The translations under genes and the position numbers were made by a program. The notes below the pieces were generated by a model. That model worked only from the letters and a program-made list of their open reading frames with translations. It had not been told where the DNA came from and searched no databases. A DNA stretch of 14,315 nucleotides from Draconibacterium orientale (GTDB lineage Bacteria > Bacteroidota > Bacteroidia > Bacteroidales > UBA1556), in assembly GCA_022736595.1 (NCBI GenBank), contig DZDC01000058.1:1-14315 (forward strand), given 5' to 3'. Shown in pieces: positions 14,265 through 14,315 of the stretch. Each line of letters begins with the position of its first letter. Position 1 is the stretch's first letter.

Positions 14265-14315
14265 GACGCATTGCCGTTTAAAAAAAGTGCGATTTTTAAA
14301 ACTTTGATATCTCTT

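Noticed and set aside
1..14315. Defence island, CRISPR array, transposon or biosynthetic cluster
   Set aside because: No repeat-spacer pattern, transposase, terminal inverted repeats, integrase or linked biosynthetic enzymes were seen; apart from the broken peroxiredoxin, the genes form ordinary intact transcription units.

Overview
The window looks like chromosomal DNA from a member of the Bacteroidota, probably a Flavobacteriia- or Sphingobacteriia/Chitinophagia-like lineage. Four things point there. A type IX secretion C-terminal sorting domain is present. Candidate promoters carry TAnnTTTG -7 boxes. Shine-Dalgarno sequences are weak or absent. The chain small membrane protein - mutL - rhomboid - DUF6576-type rhomboid - endonuclease/exonuclease/phosphatase is one I recall from this phylum. 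Base composition is AT-leaning throughout, and I see no insertion sequence, prophage, CRISPR array, tRNA or rRNA.

Layout, left to right. (1) 1-425: a 5'-truncated remnant of an archaeal-type Prx6 peroxiredoxin, followed by a strong hairpin terminator. (2) 504-2108, minus: a RetSat/carotenoid-isomerase-like FAD oxidoreductase, converging on that terminator. (3) 2334-4163, plus: a tightly coupled three-gene nucleotide-heptose operon (gmhA, hddC-like, gmhB) with overlapping reading frames but no heptose kinase. (4) 4267-6561, plus: a large secreted protein with two PKD domains and a type IX sorting domain, closed by a terminator. (5) 6767-9406, plus: an 879-residue lipoprotein with an active-looking transglutaminase-like module, a second module that I read as a decayed copy, and a thioredoxin-like C-terminus without CxxC. 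(6) 14179-9409, minus: a five-gene run of a small tail-anchored protein, MutL, an intact rhomboid protease, a degenerate rhomboid, and a membrane-anchored EEP-fold hydrolase. It ends only 2 nt from the lipoprotein stop codon.

How the genes fit together. The heptose genes make activated heptose for LPS or another surface glycan. The type IX substrate and the lipoprotein are also envelope or surface components, so the middle of the window leans towards the cell surface. The minus-strand run looks like one transcription unit of housekeeping and membrane genes. No complete new multi-gene system is evident. The most interesting signals are inside proteins: the internal transglutaminase duplication with a Cys-to-Ser change and a lost His segment, the rhomboid pseudoprotease beside an intact paralogue, and a MutL whose endonuclease and zinc motifs are eroded.
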